Shown here: positions 44,311 through 52,960 of the stretch, one piece after another
How positions within the stretch are numbered: the stretch's first letter is position 1
Layout: each line of letters opens with the position of its first letter
Assembly: GCF_902859935.1 (NCBI RefSeq)
Contig: NZ_CADIKI010000003.1
Coordinates: 310,001-374,000, forward strand
DNA: 64,000 nt
Origin: Paraburkholderia fynbosensis
Lineage (GTDB): Bacteria; Pseudomonadota; Gammaproteobacteria; Burkholderiales; Burkholderiaceae
Reading direction: 5' to 3'
Program-made: the position numbers and the translations under genes
The notes under the pieces: model-generated
The model's database searches: none
What the model was told of the DNA's origin: nothing
What the model saw: only the letters and a program-made list of their open reading frames with translations

Positions 44311-45297
44311 ATGGATGACGACGACACCGCCGCCTCACTCGATATCTGGCTCGTGCGCGTGCTGCGCACGCTGCTGGTCGAGCGCAGCGTCACGCAGACC
44401 GCGCTGCGTCTGAATCAGACCCAGCCGGCCATCAGCACCGCCCTGCGCAAACTGCGCGAGACGCTGAACGACCCGATCCTCGTGCGCGGCAAATCCGGCA
44501 TGGTGCCGACCGAATATGGCCAATCGCTGCTGGCGAGTGCGCAACGCGTGCTGCGCGAAGTCGATTTCGTCGCGACGCCGCACGGCGACTTCGATCCCGC
44601 CCGCTCACGCCGCACCTTTCGCGTGGCCGCGCCGGATTATCTGAACGACTTCTTCATGCCGACCGTGATCGCGCAATTTCGCGAAGCGGCGCCGCATGCG
44701 CGGCTCGAAATCGAATCGCTGGGTCCGCTGCTCGATCACTCGGCCGCACTCGACGCCGGCGAACTCGATCTGGTGATCGGCAACTGGCCGAAACCGGATG
44801 CGCGGTTCGAGCGCAGCGATCTGTTCTCCGATACCGTCGTGTGCCTGATGCGCGCCGATCATCCGCTGACCCGCGCGCCGCTCACGCGCGACGCGTATCT
44901 CGCCGCGCCCCATCTCGCGCCGACGCCCTACAGCGGCGCGCGCGGCGGCGCAATCGACACCGGTTTCGCGCGCGCGCACGCCGAGCGGCGGATCGTCGCG
45001 ACGCTGCCCTACTTCGGGCTGGTGCCTCAGACACTGTTGCAATCGGATCTGATCTTCACGACGACGCGCCGCTTTGCGATGCACTATGCGGACATGCTGC
45101 CGCTCGCGGTGGTCGAGGTGCCGATCGCTTTTCCGCGCATCAAGTGCTATCAGCTATGGCATCCGCAGCCGGACCGGCCGAGCGATGTCGGCTGGCTGCG
45201 GGCGTTGATGTCCGACGTATCGGATGGGTTGGTCGCGCAGAAGGTCAGGCGCGCGAAGCGGCCTCGGCAACAGGAAGAGCCGGGCAAGCCGAAGTGA
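44311..45297 (+). CDS. LysR-family transcriptional regulator
   Basis: 328 residues from ATG 44311. The winged helix-turn-helix lies at about residues 20-60 (LLVERSVTQTALRLNQTQPA, then ISTALRKLRETLNDP), with a co-inducer domain after it (TFRVAAPDYLNDFFMPTVIA). The motif LNQTQPAISTALRKLRE and the Asn-Asp-Pro-Ile-Leu-Val-Arg run resemble NodD/PcpR-type LysR members. A basic tail (KVRRAKRPRQQEEPGKPK) ends the protein. It converges on xdhC; a role in purine catabolism is possible but not shown by sequence. Confidence 0.9.
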   Translation: MDDDDTAASLDIWLVRVLRTLLVERSVTQTALRLNQTQPAISTALRKLRETLNDPILVRGKSGMVPTEYGQSLLASAQRVLREVDFVATPHGDFDPARSRRTFRVAAPDYLNDFFMPTVIAQFREAAPHARLEIESLGPLLDHSAALDAGELDLVIGNWPKPDARFERSDLFSDTVVCLMRADHPLTRAPLTRDAYLAAPHLAPTPYSGARGGAIDTGFARAHAERRIVATLPYFGLVPQTLLQSDLIFTTTRRFAMHYADMLPLAVVEVPIAFPRIKCYQLWHPQPDRPSDVGWLRALMSDVSDGLVAQKVRRAKRPRQQEEPGKPK

Positions 45298-45381
45298 AGG
45301 TTTTTTGCAGCACTCACGTTTGGCTTTGCACGTCCGCATGTGCCGCGCTCTCGTGAATGCCTACGGCGGTGCGCCGCCTCG

Positions 45382-45948
45382 TCAAACCGTCGCGCAGACC
45401 TTTTGCGTCGCGACCTGCGCCACCACCTGGCGGGTCCTGATCTGCAGCAACTGCGCGCACACCGCAACCGCGATCGCCGGCGGCGCCTTGTCGACGATGC
45501 CGTCCACGCCGATCGGACACGTCATCTCCACCAGCCGATCCGCTTGCACGCCGCGTTCGACCAACCGCCGCTCGAATTTCACCCGCTTGGTCTGCGAACC
45601 GATCATGCCGAAGTAGGTGAAATCGCGCCGCCGCATGATGCGCGCGGCAAGCGAGAAATCGAGCGCGTGGTTATGCGTCATCACGAGAAAGTAGGCGCCG
45701 GGCGGCGCCGCATCGACGATTGCATCCGGCGTGTCGGTCGCTTCGATCTGCACGTTGGCGGGCGTCTCGTCGGGGAACAGTTCGTCGCGCTCGTCGACCC
45801 ACTGGACGAGGCACGGCAAGCTGCCGAGCAGCCTGACGAGCGCATGCCCGACATGCCCCGCGCCGCACAGCACGATATGCATCGGCGCCGGACGCGGCAT
45901 CTGCGCGGCGCTGCGCCGGCCGATCTGAACGGACGAGAAATCGTTCAT
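45382..45948 (-). CDS. xdhC: XdhC-like molybdenum-enzyme accessory protein, C-terminal domain only
   Basis: 188 residues from ATG 45948. The XdhC C-terminal Rossmann domain is complete: HIVLCGAGHVGHALVRLL, QWVDERDELFP, YFLVMTHNHALDFSL, DFTYFGMIGSQTKRVKFERR and CPIGVDGIVDKAPPAIA. The N-terminal XdhC/CoxI domain found in typical family members, which run well over 240 residues, is absent. Only 46 bp separate this start from the xdhB stop, so there is no room for it. XdhC binds the molybdenum cofactor, promotes its sulfuration and hands it to xanthine dehydrogenase. Whether the short form works or is a truncation is unclear. Confidence 0.85.
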   Translation of the reverse strand: MNDFSSVQIGRRSAAQMPRPAPMHIVLCGAGHVGHALVRLLGSLPCLVQWVDERDELFPDETPANVQIEATDTPDAIVDAAPPGAYFLVMTHNHALDFSLAARIMRRRDFTYFGMIGSQTKRVKFERRLVERGVQADRLVEMTCPIGVDGIVDKAPPAIAVAVCAQLLQIRTRQVVAQVATQKVCATV

Positions 45949-45994
45949 GGCGATCCTCCCTGTGTGTAGATTGTTCACGCGCGTCGTGCCGCGC

Positions 45995-48361
45995 TCATTG
46001 CCGCGCCGCCGCAGCAGCGGCGCGCACCGCGCCGACCGCCTTGAGAATTTCCTCGCTGGTCGCCGGCGCATTCAGCGGCGGATTGACCTTGTGATCGCCG
46101 ACCGCCGACACCGCATCGCGCACCGCAAAGAACACCGAGAACGGCAGCAGCAACGGCGGCTCGCCGGTCGCTTTCGAACGATGGATGCTGTCCTCGGCAT
46201 TGCGGTTCTTGAAAAGGCGCACACGGAAGTCCGGCGGCGTATCGTTCACCGTCGGAATCTTGTAGGTCGACGGCGCGTGCGTCATCAGCTTGCCGTCCGC
46301 GTTCCACCACAACTCCTCGGTCGTGAGCCAGCCCATCCCCTGGATGAACGCGCCTTCCACCTGGCCGACGTCGAGCGCCGGGTTCAGTGACGCGCCCACG
46401 TCATGCAACGCGTCCGCGCGCAGCACGCGCATTTCGCCGGTCAGCGTGTCGATCACCACTTCCGACACCGCCGCGCCGTACGAGTAGTAATAGAACGGCC
46501 GGCCCTGCAGCTTCGCCTGATCCCAGTAGAGCTTCGGCGTCGCGTAGAAGCCATCCGACCAGAGTTGGACCCGCGCGATGTAGGCCTTCGCGATCACCTC
46601 TTCGAACGGCACGACCAGGTCGCCGACCACCACGCGGTCGTGCGCGAAGCGCACGTCGGCGGCGTTCACCTGTCCGGCGCCGAAACGCTCGGCGGCGAAT
46701 GCCGAGAGGCGTTCGCGCAACTGGCGCGCGGCATCCTGCGCGGCCTTGCCGTTCAGATCGGACCCGGTCGATGCAGCGGTGGCCGACGTATTGGCGATCT
46801 TGCTGGTGTCGGTCGCCGTCACGCGAATGCGCCTGAAGCCCACGCCGAGTTCATGCGCGACCACCTGCGCGACCTTGGTGTTCAAGCCCTGGCCCATTTC
46901 GGTGCCGCCGTGATTCACCAGCACCGAACCGTCGGTGTAGATATGCACGAGCGCGCCGGCCTGGTTGAAGTGCGTCACGTTGAACGCGATGCCGAATTTG
47001 ACCGGCGTCAGCGCGAGGCCCTTTTTCAGCACTTCGTTGTTCGCGTTGAATTCGCCGATCGCCGCGCGGCGCGCGCGGTATTCGCTGGTCGCTTCGAGTT
47101 CGTCGATCAGTTCGTGAATCACGTTGTCTTCGACGATCTGGCCATACGGCGTCTGGTTGCGCTCGGTCTTGCCGTACAGATTGCGGCGGCGCACGTCGAG
47201 CGCATCGGCGCCCACCGAACGCGCGACGTTGTCCATGATGTATTCGATCGCGAACGCGCCTTGCGGGCCGCCGAAGCCGCGGAACGCGGTATTCGACTGC
47301 GTGTTGGTCTTGCCGCAGAAGCCGTCGATGGTCACGTCCGGGAGCCAGTACGCGTTGTCGAAGTGGCACAACGCGCGCGTCATCACCGGGCCCGACAGGT
47401 CGGCGGAAAAGCCGCAGCGCGAGGTCATGTCGACGGACACGCCGTCGATCACGCCCCGGTCGTCGTAGCCCACTTCATACGTGTAGTGAAAATCGTGGCG
47501 CTTGCCGGTGACCATCATGTCGTCGTCGCGGTCGGGGCGCAGTTTCACCGGGCACAGCAGCTTCCACGCGGCGAGCGCCGCGCAGCACGCGAACAGACCC
47601 GATTGCGATTCCTTGCCGCCGAAGCCGCCGCCCATGCGCCGGCATTCGACCAGCACGTTGTGGGAAGCCACGCCCAGCGCGTGAGCGACCATGTGCTGCA
47701 TTTCGGTCGGGTGCTGCGTCGAACAGTAGACGTGCATGCCGTCGTCGTCCTTCGGCACCGCATACGAAATCTGCCCTTCCAGATAGAACTGCTCCTGGCC
47801 GCCGAGCAGCATCTCGCCGGCCTCGCGATGCGCGGCGCGTGCGATCTTGGTCGCGGCTTCACCGCGCGCGAGCTTCATCGGCGGCAACACGTGCTGGTTC
47901 GCGGCACGCGCCTGCTGCGCGGTCAGAATCGCCGGCAATTCCTCGTAGACGATCTCGGCGCGGCGCGCGGCAAGCCGCGCGGTTTCGTGCGAGGTCGCGA
48001 CCACGATGAAGATCGGCTGGCCGATGTATTGCACGAGCCCGTCGGCGAGAATCGGATCGTCGCCGTGGATGATCGGGCCCACGTCGTTGACGCCGGGGAT
48101 GTCGTCGGCGGTGAAGACGGCGACCACACCGGGTGTGGCGCGCACCTTGTCCACGGAGATCGACACGATCTTCGCATGCGCTTTCGACGACAGCCCGAGC
48201 GCGGCGTGCAGCGTGCCGGCGAGCGTCGGGATGTCGTCGGTATAGGTGGCGCGGCCGCTCACATGCAGATGCGCGGACTCGTGCGGACGCGACACGTGGA
48301 CTTGCGTGAAGTCGTCGAGATCCTGAAGGTCTTTCAGGAACGGCTCGGCTTGCTGATTCAT
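45995..48361 (-). CDS. xdhB: Xanthine dehydrogenase molybdenum-binding subunit
   Basis: 788 residues, with GGAGAACAT before the ATG. The aldehyde oxidase/xanthine dehydrogenase fold starts with the hammerhead domain (HVSGRATYTDDIPTLAGTLH). Molybdopterin-binding segments follow: GQEQFYLEGQISYAV, GGGFGGKESQ, FRGFGGPQG, GGTEMGQGLNTKVAQ and the catalytic Glu region near TGEPPLLLPFSVF. It oxidises hypoxanthine and xanthine to urate with the XdhA subunit in the cytoplasm. The gene lies 38 bp after xdhA and 46 bp before xdhC. Confidence 0.96.
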   Translation of the reverse strand: MNQQAEPFLKDLQDLDDFTQVHVSRPHESAHLHVSGRATYTDDIPTLAGTLHAALGLSSKAHAKIVSISVDKVRATPGVVAVFTADDIPGVNDVGPIIHGDDPILADGLVQYIGQPIFIVVATSHETARLAARRAEIVYEELPAILTAQQARAANQHVLPPMKLARGEAATKIARAAHREAGEMLLGGQEQFYLEGQISYAVPKDDDGMHVYCSTQHPTEMQHMVAHALGVASHNVLVECRRMGGGFGGKESQSGLFACCAALAAWKLLCPVKLRPDRDDDMMVTGKRHDFHYTYEVGYDDRGVIDGVSVDMTSRCGFSADLSGPVMTRALCHFDNAYWLPDVTIDGFCGKTNTQSNTAFRGFGGPQGAFAIEYIMDNVARSVGADALDVRRRNLYGKTERNQTPYGQIVEDNVIHELIDELEATSEYRARRAAIGEFNANNEVLKKGLALTPVKFGIAFNVTHFNQAGALVHIYTDGSVLVNHGGTEMGQGLNTKVAQVVAHELGVGFRRIRVTATDTSKIANTSATAASTGSDLNGKAAQDAARQLRERLSAFAAERFGAGQVNAADVRFAHDRVVVGDLVVPFEEVIAKAYIARVQLWSDGFYATPKLYWDQAKLQGRPFYYYSYGAAVSEVVIDTLTGEMRVLRADALHDVGASLNPALDVGQVEGAFIQGMGWLTTEELWWNADGKLMTHAPSTYKIPTVNDTPPDFRVRLFKNRNAEDSIHRSKATGEPPLLLPFSVFFAVRDAVSAVGDHKVNPPLNAPATSEEILKAVGAVRAAAAAARQ

Positions 48362-48399
48362 TGTGATGTTCTCCGTATCCTACGTAGGCCGGCCGCGGA

Positions 48400-49929
48400 T
48401 CAGGCGCTCGCGGCAGCCGGCGCGCACGCGGCGGCGACCGCGCGCACGTCGAGCGCGCTCTTGGGCAGCGGATTGTGCGGACGCGTTTCGAGCCAGAAGC
48501 GGTACAGCGTGTTCTTCGCGGCTTCGAGCCGGTAGTCGCTGGTCGCGCGCATGTCGGACAGCGGCGCATAGTCGTTGCCGAGCGCGAGCATCGCGGCCTG
48601 CGCGGTGGCTTCGTGCCATTCGGCATCGCCCAGCACGGCTTCGGCATGCATAGCGCGTTTGGGTGTCGCGGCCATCCCGCCGAACGCGACGCGCGGCTCG
48701 CGAATCAGCGTGCCGTCGGCGATGAACGAGAACGCGGCGCACACCGCCGAGATATCCGAATCGAAACGCTTCGAGAGCTTGTAGGTGCGAAATTGCAGAT
48801 TCGCGCGCGCGCCGGTGCGCGTCGGCACTTTCAGCCCGACGACGAACTCGTGCTCCGCCATATCCTTCTTCTGATAAGCGAGGTACAGGTCTTCGAGCGG
48901 CATCTCGCGCTCGATCTCGCCGCCGCGCACGACCACTCGCGCGCCGAGCGCGATCAGACCCGGCATGGAATCGCCGATCGGCGAGCCGTTGGCGATATTG
49001 CCGCCGAGCGTGCCGGCATTGCGAATCGGCAGCGAAGCGAAGCGCTGCCACATCTCGGTCAATTCGGGGTACTGCTTCGCAATCTCCGCATAAGCCTTCT
49101 CGACGCTCACGCCCGCGCCGACCTCGATCCACTCGCCGTTAGTTTCGAGCTTCTGCAATTCGGCGATCTGGCCCACGTAGACGAGGTGGCCCAGCTCGCG
49201 CATCTGTTTCGTGACCCACAGGCCGATGTCGGTGCTGCCGGCAAGAATGCGCGCGGCCGGTTGGGCTTCCTTGATCTTCGCGAGCGCGGCGACGCTGCGC
49301 GGGGCGTCGAACTGCTGGCCGGCGTGCTCATAGTGGAAGGTGTTCTCGCGCGCCAGCGTGGCGAGCGTAGCGGCGAGCGAGGCGACGTTCACCGGCGCTT
49401 TCGGCGCGGGCGCGTCGAACATGCGCACGGCCGCATCGACGATCGGCCGATAGCCGGTGCAGCGGCACAGGTTGCCCGTCAATGCATTGCTGATCGCTTC
49501 GCGCGACGGCACCGTGCGGTTCGCGCAGCTCTGCTCGTGGCCGTGTTTCTCGTACAGCGACCACATCGACATGATGAAACCCGGCGTGCAGAAGCCACAT
49601 TGCGAGCCGTGGCATTCCACCATCGCCTCCTGCACCGGATGCAGCGAACCATCGGGCTGACGCAGATCCTCGACGGTGTAGAGCGCTTTGCCGTCGAGCG
49701 TCGGCACGAACTGGATGCAGGCGTTGACCGCCTTGAAGTCGACGCCGCCCGCTTCGTTGCGCTCGCCGAGCACCACCGTGCACGCGCCGCAATCGCCTTC
49801 GGCGCAGCCTTCCTTGGTTCCGGTGCAATGCGCGTCCTCGCGCAGATACTGCAGGACCGTGCGGGTGACGGGCGCGTCCTTGATCTCGCGGATCGCGTTG
49901 CGGTGATAGAAGCGAATCGGCTCAGTCAT
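48400..49929 (-). CDS. xdhA: Xanthine dehydrogenase small subunit (iron-sulfur and FAD domains)
   Basis: 509 residues. The N-terminal plant-type [2Fe-2S] domain holds CTGTKEGCAEGDCGACTVVL, and the second [2Fe-2S] domain has CGFCTPGFIMSM and NLCRCTGYRPI. From about residue 200 comes the FAD-binding molybdopterin dehydrogenase domain (ILAGSTDIGLW, RNAGTLGGNIANGSPIGDSM). Electrons pass from the molybdenum site in XdhB through the clusters to FAD and NAD+. It is the first gene of the xdhA-xdhB-xdhC operon. Confidence 0.96.
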   Translation of the reverse strand: MTEPIRFYHRNAIREIKDAPVTRTVLQYLREDAHCTGTKEGCAEGDCGACTVVLGERNEAGGVDFKAVNACIQFVPTLDGKALYTVEDLRQPDGSLHPVQEAMVECHGSQCGFCTPGFIMSMWSLYEKHGHEQSCANRTVPSREAISNALTGNLCRCTGYRPIVDAAVRMFDAPAPKAPVNVASLAATLATLARENTFHYEHAGQQFDAPRSVAALAKIKEAQPAARILAGSTDIGLWVTKQMRELGHLVYVGQIAELQKLETNGEWIEVGAGVSVEKAYAEIAKQYPELTEMWQRFASLPIRNAGTLGGNIANGSPIGDSMPGLIALGARVVVRGGEIEREMPLEDLYLAYQKKDMAEHEFVVGLKVPTRTGARANLQFRTYKLSKRFDSDISAVCAAFSFIADGTLIREPRVAFGGMAATPKRAMHAEAVLGDAEWHEATAQAAMLALGNDYAPLSDMRATSDYRLEAAKNTLYRFWLETRPHNPLPKSALDVRAVAAACAPAAASA

Positions 49930-50328
49930 GTCTCGTTACTCTCGGATTAATCTCGAATGTTCTGTGTCCGTGCGGACGTGCTGCAGCGATGGTTTGAAAG
50001 CTATCACCGTCAATAAAGGCAACCCATAGCGTGGACCGCATGGGGGACATATTCGCCAGGCGATATAGAGGGTCGTTTGAGAGCGGGTTGACTTATGTTG
50101 GGTTGAGCTTTTTGCCGTGTATTGGTTATTTTTGCTGAATTTTGGTCATTGCGAATCATGGCATGCCTGCTCGCCAGACAAAAATACGGACACTGAACAC
50201 GCGAAATCGGACCACTATGTGGGTTCGCGACGCCGATCCGACGGTCAGCGAATTATGCAAACGCAGCAAGGGAATCGGTTCCATGGGAAAATCACGCCTT
50301 CCCGCCGAATTCAAGTCTCGTTTTCCCC
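49930..50328. other. Divergent intergenic region before xdhA
   Basis: 399 bases between xdhA (minus) and an MFS gene (plus). The middle part (about 50085-50160) is T-rich. Promoters for both directions should lie here, but no convincing pair of boxes was found. No gene is supported. Confidence 0.5.
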
Positions 50329-51540
50329 ATGTCCACTGACTCCGCGCCACCTCGCAGCGAATTTACGACGACCCTGCAGATCATTCCGGTCGTCTTTTTC
50401 ACCTTTCTTTGTTATCTGACGATCGGCATTCCGCTGGCGGTGCTGCCCGGCTATGTCCACGGCGACCTCGGCTACAGCGCGGTGCTGGCCGGCGCGGCCA
50501 TCAGCGTGCAATACCTGGCGACGCTGGCCTCGCGCCCGCTCGCCGGCCGCTCCGCCGATACGCTGGGGCCGAAGCGCACGGTGTCGATCGGTCTGCTGGG
50601 TTGCGGCGCGAGCGGCGTCCTGCTGCTGCTCGCCGTGTTGTGCGGCGATTGGCCGGTGCTGAGTCTCACGCTGCTGGTGTTCAGCCGGCTGGTGCTCGGC
50701 TTCGGCGAAAGCCTGTGCGGCACCGGCGCGATTCTGTGGGGCATCGGCCGGGTCGGCACGAGCAACAACGCCCGGGTGATTTCGTGGAACGGCATCGCGA
50801 CGTATGGCGCGCTGGCGATCGGCGCGCCGCTCGGCGTCGCGATCGCACACGCGATCGGCTTTGCCGCGCTCGGCATTCTGGTGATTGCGCTGGCCGCGCT
50901 CGGTTTCTATCTGGCTCGCCAGATCGCGCCGGTACCGCTCGTCCACGGCGAGCGCATGTCGTATCGCAGCGTGTTCACGCGGGTGTTGCCGCATGGCATC
51001 GGCCTCGCGCTCGGCTCGGCCGGGTTCGGCTCGATCGCGACTTTCATCACGCTGTTTTATGCGGCGAAGAACTGGCCGAATGCGGCTTTGTCGCTGACGG
51101 TGTTCGGCACGCTGTTCATCGGCGCGCGCCTGCTGTTCGCCAACACGATCAAGACCTACGGCGGCTTTCGCGTTGCGATTGCCTCGTTCTCGTTCGAATG
51201 CGTCGGCCTGCTGATGTTGTGGCTCGCGCCCGAGCCGCATATCGCCCTGGCCGGCGCCGCGTTGACCGGCTTCGGCTTCGCGCTGGTGTTTCCGGCGCTC
51301 GGCGTCGAAGCGGTCGGACTCGTGCCACCTGCGAGCCGCGGTGCGGCGCTGTCGGCGTACTCCGTGTTTCTCGACCTGTCGCTTGGAATTACCGGGCCGC
51401 TGGCCGGTTATATCGCCGGGGAATTCGGCTATGGGTCGGTGTTCCTGTTCGCCGCGGTTGCTGCTGCGGCGGCGGTCGTGCTGTCGACCGTGCTCTATCT
51501 GCGCCACGCCAAGATGACTGGCCAGCCCGCCGCGCTGTGA
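50329..51540 (+). CDS. MFS transporter, YhhS/YfcJ-like
   Basis: 403 residues with twelve hydrophobic helices. Loop 2-3 holds [20 protein letters not shown], and helix 4 has [20 protein letters not shown], both resembling the YhhS/YfcJ branch of the DHA1-type MFS. Further signatures are [20 protein letters not shown] in helix 5 and [20 protein letters not shown] in helix 10-11. The substrate is unknown; E. coli YhhS has been linked to herbicide and arabinose efflux. It converges on the class V aminotransferase gene with a shared terminator. Confidence 0.88.
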   Translation: MSTDSAPPRSEFTTTLQIIPVVFFTFLCYLTIGIPLAVLPGYVHGDLGYSAVLAGAAISVQYLATLASRPLAGRSADTLGPKRTVSIGLLGCGASGVLLLLAVLCGDWPVLSLTLLVFSRLVLGFGESLCGTGAILWGIGRVGTSNNARVISWNGIATYGALAIGAPLGVAIAHAIGFAALGILVIALAALGFYLARQIAPVPLVHGERMSYRSVFTRVLPHGIGLALGSAGFGSIATFITLFYAAKNWPNAALSLTVFGTLFIGARLLFANTIKTYGGFRVAIASFSFECVGLLMLWLAPEPHIALAGAALTGFGFALVFPALGVEAVGLVPPASRGAALSAYSVFLDLSLGITGPLAGYIAGEFGYGSVFLFAAVAAAAAVVLSTVLYLRHAKMTGQPAAL

Positions 51541-51547
51541 CAGAATT

Positions 51548-51579
51548 GTTTTTGCCTGCGCCTGGCGCAGGCAAAAAAC
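51548..51579. terminator. Bidirectional rho-independent terminator
   Basis: A hairpin with TTTTTGCCTGCGCC and GGCGCAGGCAAAAA arms has T runs on the far side in both directions. It sits between the convergent MFS gene (stop 51540) and aminotransferase gene (stop at 51579-51581) and can serve both. Confidence 0.92.
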
Positions 51580-52802
51580 TACTTTCCTTCCGACAACCCG
51601 CGTTCGAGCGCCGCCACGCCGGCCGGCAAATCGACCTTCACGCCGAGATCCACCATCGTCCTGCCGAGCGCATGCACGGTGCGGAAAAGATTGTGTTCGC
51701 GGCATTGCTCGCCCATCTGTCCGATCCGGACGATCGGCAAACCAAACGAGCCCGAAATTTCCACCTGATGTTGCCGCGAAATATGCGAGCAGACATCCGC
51801 GGGAGTCAATCCGCCCGGCACCTCGATGCCGACCACCGAGTTCAGGCGGCACGCTTTGGGCGCATACAACTGCAAGCCGAGCGCCGTCACGCCGTCCTGC
51901 AACGCCAGCGAACATTTCAGATGCCGGGCGAAGCGCTTTTCGAGCGTCTCCGCGCACACCAGCCGCAACGCCTCGTGCAACGCGAGCACGCCCGAGACCG
52001 GCGCGGTGTAGTGATAGCCGGCGTTATGCCAGAAGTTCTCCGCGAGCGATGCATCCAGGCACCAATGCGCATTCGCTGCGGTGCGTCCTTTGACGCGCGC
52101 CCAGGCCGCATCGGAAAACGCGATCAGCGACACGCCCGGGATCGACGACAAACCCTTCTGCCCGCCCGTGATGACCGCGTCGATGCCCCACGCGTCCATC
52201 TCCAGCGGCATCGTGCTCAGCGTGCACACCGCGTCGACGATCACCAGCGCGCCTGAAGCTTTCGCGAGCGCGGCAATCTCCTTCAGGTGGTAATTCCACA
52301 CCGTGTTCGACGTCTCGCCCTGCACGACCGTGACAACTTCAGGACGCTCGCGGCGAATCGCCTCGGCGATCTGTTCGAGGCTCGCCACCGACCGGTCCGC
52401 GACCTCGAGCGTGCTCACTTTCGCGCCCACACGCCGGCCCATTTCGCCCATGCGGTCGCTGAAAAAGCCGTTCTTGATGCACAGCACGCGCGTGCCTTCC
52501 CACGCGAGGTTGGAGATCGCCATCTCCATCGCGGCCGATCCCGGTCCCGCCACGCCCAGCACCCACTTCGATTGCGTCTGGAACACGTAGCGCGCCATCG
52601 TCTTCACCTGAGTGATCACCTTCACCATCGCGCCGCCCAGATGATTGATCACGATCGTGTTGGCCTTGGCCACGGCGGCGGGAATCGGCACGGGGCCGGC
52701 GCCCATCATCAGAAGCGGCTCTTCGGGAAGGATGGCGTCGAGCGATTCGACAACCGGACAGGGCACTACGGAAGCAACGGCAGAAGGTGATGAAGTCGGC
52801 AT
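51579..52802 (-). CDS. Class V PLP-dependent aminotransferase (alanine/serine-glyoxylate type)
   Basis: 407 residues from ATG 52802. The class V fold shows in LLMMGAGPVPIPAAVAKANT, GPGSAAMEMAISNLAWEG, the PLP-binding VDAVCTLSTMPLEMDAWG and the Schiff-base lysine in VITGGQKGLSSIPG. Relatives are alanine-glyoxylate and serine-glyoxylate transaminases. It lies 158 bp after asdA on the same strand. Alanine made by AsdA could be its amino donor, so it may recycle alanine nitrogen to glyoxylate or pyruvate-linked acceptors. That is inference. The gene ends at a bidirectional terminator, so it closes the operon. Confidence 0.87.
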   Translation of the reverse strand: MPTSSPSAVASVVPCPVVESLDAILPEEPLLMMGAGPVPIPAAVAKANTIVINHLGGAMVKVITQVKTMARYVFQTQSKWVLGVAGPGSAAMEMAISNLAWEGTRVLCIKNGFFSDRMGEMGRRVGAKVSTLEVADRSVASLEQIAEAIRRERPEVVTVVQGETSNTVWNYHLKEIAALAKASGALVIVDAVCTLSTMPLEMDAWGIDAVITGGQKGLSSIPGVSLIAFSDAAWARVKGRTAANAHWCLDASLAENFWHNAGYHYTAPVSGVLALHEALRLVCAETLEKRFARHLKCSLALQDGVTALGLQLYAPKACRLNSVVGIEVPGGLTPADVCSHISRQHQVEISGSFGLPIVRIGQMGEQCREHNLFRTVHALGRTMVDLGVKVDLPAGVAALERGLSEGK

Positions 52803-52960
52803 GATCGGTACGTGAATGTCAGGGTGCAGAGGAACGCGTGGCCTCACCGGCCATGACGCCGGTGAGGCCACGCGTCCGATCATTCACTGATCCACGCGAT
52901 TGCGCAAGTTTTTTGACTATGCCTGATGAGGCGACGGCACCAGCGGCGCCGCCTCCTGCG

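Noticed and set aside
46403..48535. A 710-codon open frame on the plus strand
   Set aside because: Antisense to xdhB, whose molybdopterin motifs are unmistakable; composition is that of a GC-driven shadow.
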